Of a DNA stretch of 56,437 nucleotides, positions 56,101 to 56,437 are shown in pieces. Position 1 is the first letter of the stretch; every line of letters starts with the position of its first letter. The translations under genes were made by a program, and so were the position numbers. The notes under the pieces were generated by a model. It worked only from the letters and a program-made list of their open reading frames with translations, had not been told where the DNA came from and ran no database searches. This DNA comes from Nocardia altamirensis NBRC 108246 (lineage in GTDB: Bacteria; Actinomycetota; Actinomycetes; Mycobacteriales; Mycobacteriaceae), in assembly GCF_001612685.1 (NCBI RefSeq), contig NZ_BDAY01000026.1, positions 1 to 56,437 of the forward strand, given 5' to 3'.

Positions 56101-56437
56101 GTACCGAACACGCTCAGTTCGATCCGGCACCGCACCCCGGCTCCAACCGCGCGGCTCAACCCGGTCGAACACCACACTTCGAACCCGATCGCACCACCCG
56201 GCCCGGCCCGGAATCGCAGTTCGATGCCAACCACGGTGCCCAGCCCGGCCGAGGACCGCACCGCGATACCGATCGCAGCACCGAGCCCATTCCGGAAACA
56301 CAGTTCGGCTCGGACCGCGCCGCCCAGACCGGTCGAGTGCCACACTTCGATACCGAACCCAGCTCGGGATCGCAGTTCGATTCCAACCGCGCCGACCAAC
56401 CCGGCCGAGGACCGAACTCCCATGCCGAGCCCAATCG
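53145..56437 (+). CDS. Giant 14-residue-repeat protein, runs off the right edge
   Basis: At least 1,097 residues with no stop before the window ends, so only the N-terminal part is seen. Residues 1-165 are a beta-rich globular domain (KIYPMYTEQVGP, TVTVTLLSAAPP, LSVVNGYVELNGRRLAGVDVW, GIRFDIVSSAPGTLVTLTPVW, VENTPDGRIVLWCSIGEGP), unlike any family I know. Residues 165-235 are a Pro/His/Gly linker. From about residue 240 the chain is made of about sixty units of 14 residues with consensus close to HPGSDRAAQFDPAP. There is no signal peptide, so it is cytoplasmic or uses another route. It follows a membrane kinase gene, which may phosphorylate its Ser/Thr-rich units. Confidence 0.85.
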   Translation, partial: MNERYSSWGARNSQEELPLAARYQSAEPIVLRGSKIYPMYTEQVGPVPTTVTVTLLSAAPPAGLRGLGMGLSVVNGYVELNGRRLAGVDVWSDALVGGIRFDIVSSAPGTLVTLTPVWVDGYGEQKSWVGNYGIVIENTPDGRIVLWCSIGEGPANFANLVVDVRTAPTANDTDPASGQHPALDAAHTQPLRSTPSLPASVTGGHPAIQQHPPGQPPHPGAGPGAYSPDAQPHPGLRSNRTHPGPDRRAQFDPTRAPSSDDPAHFDPATHPGSDRISELEPTGSDRAGQFDPTTHSGSDRLTEFQPTGSDRAGQFSPPTHPGSDRVAEFEPMADPGSDRAGQFDPTAPPGSDRLTEFEPMAYPGSDRAGQFDPAAHSGPDRFPGFGAATDSGFDRAANANSASHIDSDRATKSSRAPHPDADRGAQFDPAIHPGTEHAAPFEPTAQHGSGGTAPFDPTTQHGTGGTTPFDPTTQHGTGGTTPFDPAAHFGADGAGQFDPAPPFGVGGFGQFDSGTHSGSDRVSGFGPATHAGFDRGAQFDPGMHPGTEYAAPFEPTAQHSSGGAAPFDRAAQHDSGDAAPFDPAAHYGADGVGQFDSRANSGSDRVPEFGPATHPGADQPASPSAPPQLAADRTVQPRLAPYPGSELDSQADPTATPDADRPAQSGPAARPGSDRPTRGGLASYLGSGRTARNAAARPGADRTVQPSATPQPGSDDTANANSAPHIASDRAAQPNSAPHIASDRAIQPNSAPPSGPDHATPFGRAPHPDTDRSAQFDPAPHSGSDHATRPGRGTNPGTDRSAEFDPAMYPGSEHAAQLDPAPHPGSTQPGRAPHLEPDLSIAPSPESQFDANHGAQSSRAPHPDTDRSAQFDPAPHPGSNRAAQPGRAPHFDADRTFAPNPEAQFDSNHTAQPGRAPHFDTEPGPESQFGANHAGQPGRAPHFDADRSIAPNPEAQFDPDRTTQSSRAPHLDTNGNGQFDRAPHPGTEHAQFDPAPHPGSNRAAQPGRTPHFEPDRTTRPGPESQFDANHGAQPGRGPHRDTDRSTEPIPETQFGSDRAAQTGRVPHFDTEPSSGSQFDSNRADQPGRGPNSHAEPN
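53866..56437 (+). repeat. Array of about sixty 42-base coding repeats
   Basis: The repeat period is 42 bases, one 14-residue unit. Most copies have diverged, but two adjacent units (54513-54554 and 54555-54596) are identical, showing recent duplication. Fixed points are Gly, Asp-Arg and Phe-Asp-Pro; the positions between vary. Sub-types recur in blocks, for instance HGTGGTTPFDPTTQ early and NPEAQFDSNHTAQPGRAPHF-like units late in the array. Confidence 0.9.

Noticed and set aside
53193..56423. A 1,076-codon open frame on the minus strand across the repeat region
   Set aside because: It is the antisense of the plus-strand repeat gene. The plus frame has a good N-terminal domain, a sensible start coupled to the kinase operon and typical codon bias; the minus frame is open only because the repeat lacks reverse-complement stops.

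Overview
The window looks like chromosomal DNA of a mycolic-acid-type actinomycete, most likely Nocardia or a close relative. Coding GC is very high, GTG and TTG starts are common, start/stop overlaps of the ATGA type are frequent, there is an IdeR-like iron box, and the envelope enzymes (a GT-C arabinosyltransferase-like protein and a GT87 mannosyltransferase) are of the kind used for arabinogalactan and mannolipids. The genus is an inference. There is no rRNA, tRNA, CRISPR array, transposase or phage gene that I can recognise. Genes are packed tightly and no stretch longer than about 300 bases lacks a gene.

Left part (1-13.2 kb). On the minus strand, a DUF2283 gene is followed by a secreted DUF4258 protein, a secreted Ntox21-like toxin, two tandem paralogous acidic proteins and a DoxX-like membrane protein. 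The last four genes are coupled or nearly abutting, so this reads as a toxin/immunity cassette. Next come a desaturase-like enzyme, a threonine-synthase-like PLP enzyme and a 2,303-residue NRPS with order A-T-C-A-T-TE-MFS, also on the minus strand. They look like a compact dipeptide gene cluster whose exporter is fused to the synthetase. A BrnT-like/RHH toxin-antitoxin pair lies beyond the NRPS promoter.

Middle (13.2-30 kb). This holds a saccharopine-dehydrogenase-like protein, a tiny secreted microprotein, a GT-C glycosyltransferase, a flavin-reductase-like split-barrel protein, a secreted GH92 mannosidase and an M14 carboxypeptidase. Then comes a complete ferric-siderophore uptake system (two FecCD permeases, ATPase, lipoprotein) under an IdeR-like box. 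After it are a SnoaL-like protein, a three-gene acyltransferase cluster with two related membrane/acidic proteins, and a P450 with its own ferredoxin.

Right part (30-56.4 kb). A TetR gene and a large LAL regulator face the P450. They are followed by a degenerate SDR, an epoxide-hydrolase-like enzyme with its TetR regulator, an ABC-F protein behind a leader peptide and an SD-masking hairpin, a single-chain PheRS-like protein, a flavoprotein monooxygenase, a KGG stress protein, a GT87 enzyme, an ankyrin protein, a CoA-disulfide-reductase-like flavoprotein and an amino-acid permease. Two unknown proteins, an AhpD-like/dehydrogenase pair and a secreted lipase come next. The window ends in a probable operon: a membrane serine/threonine kinase with a C-terminal six-helix domain, a possible 80-residue linker ORF, and a giant protein made of about sixty 14-residue repeats that runs off the right edge.
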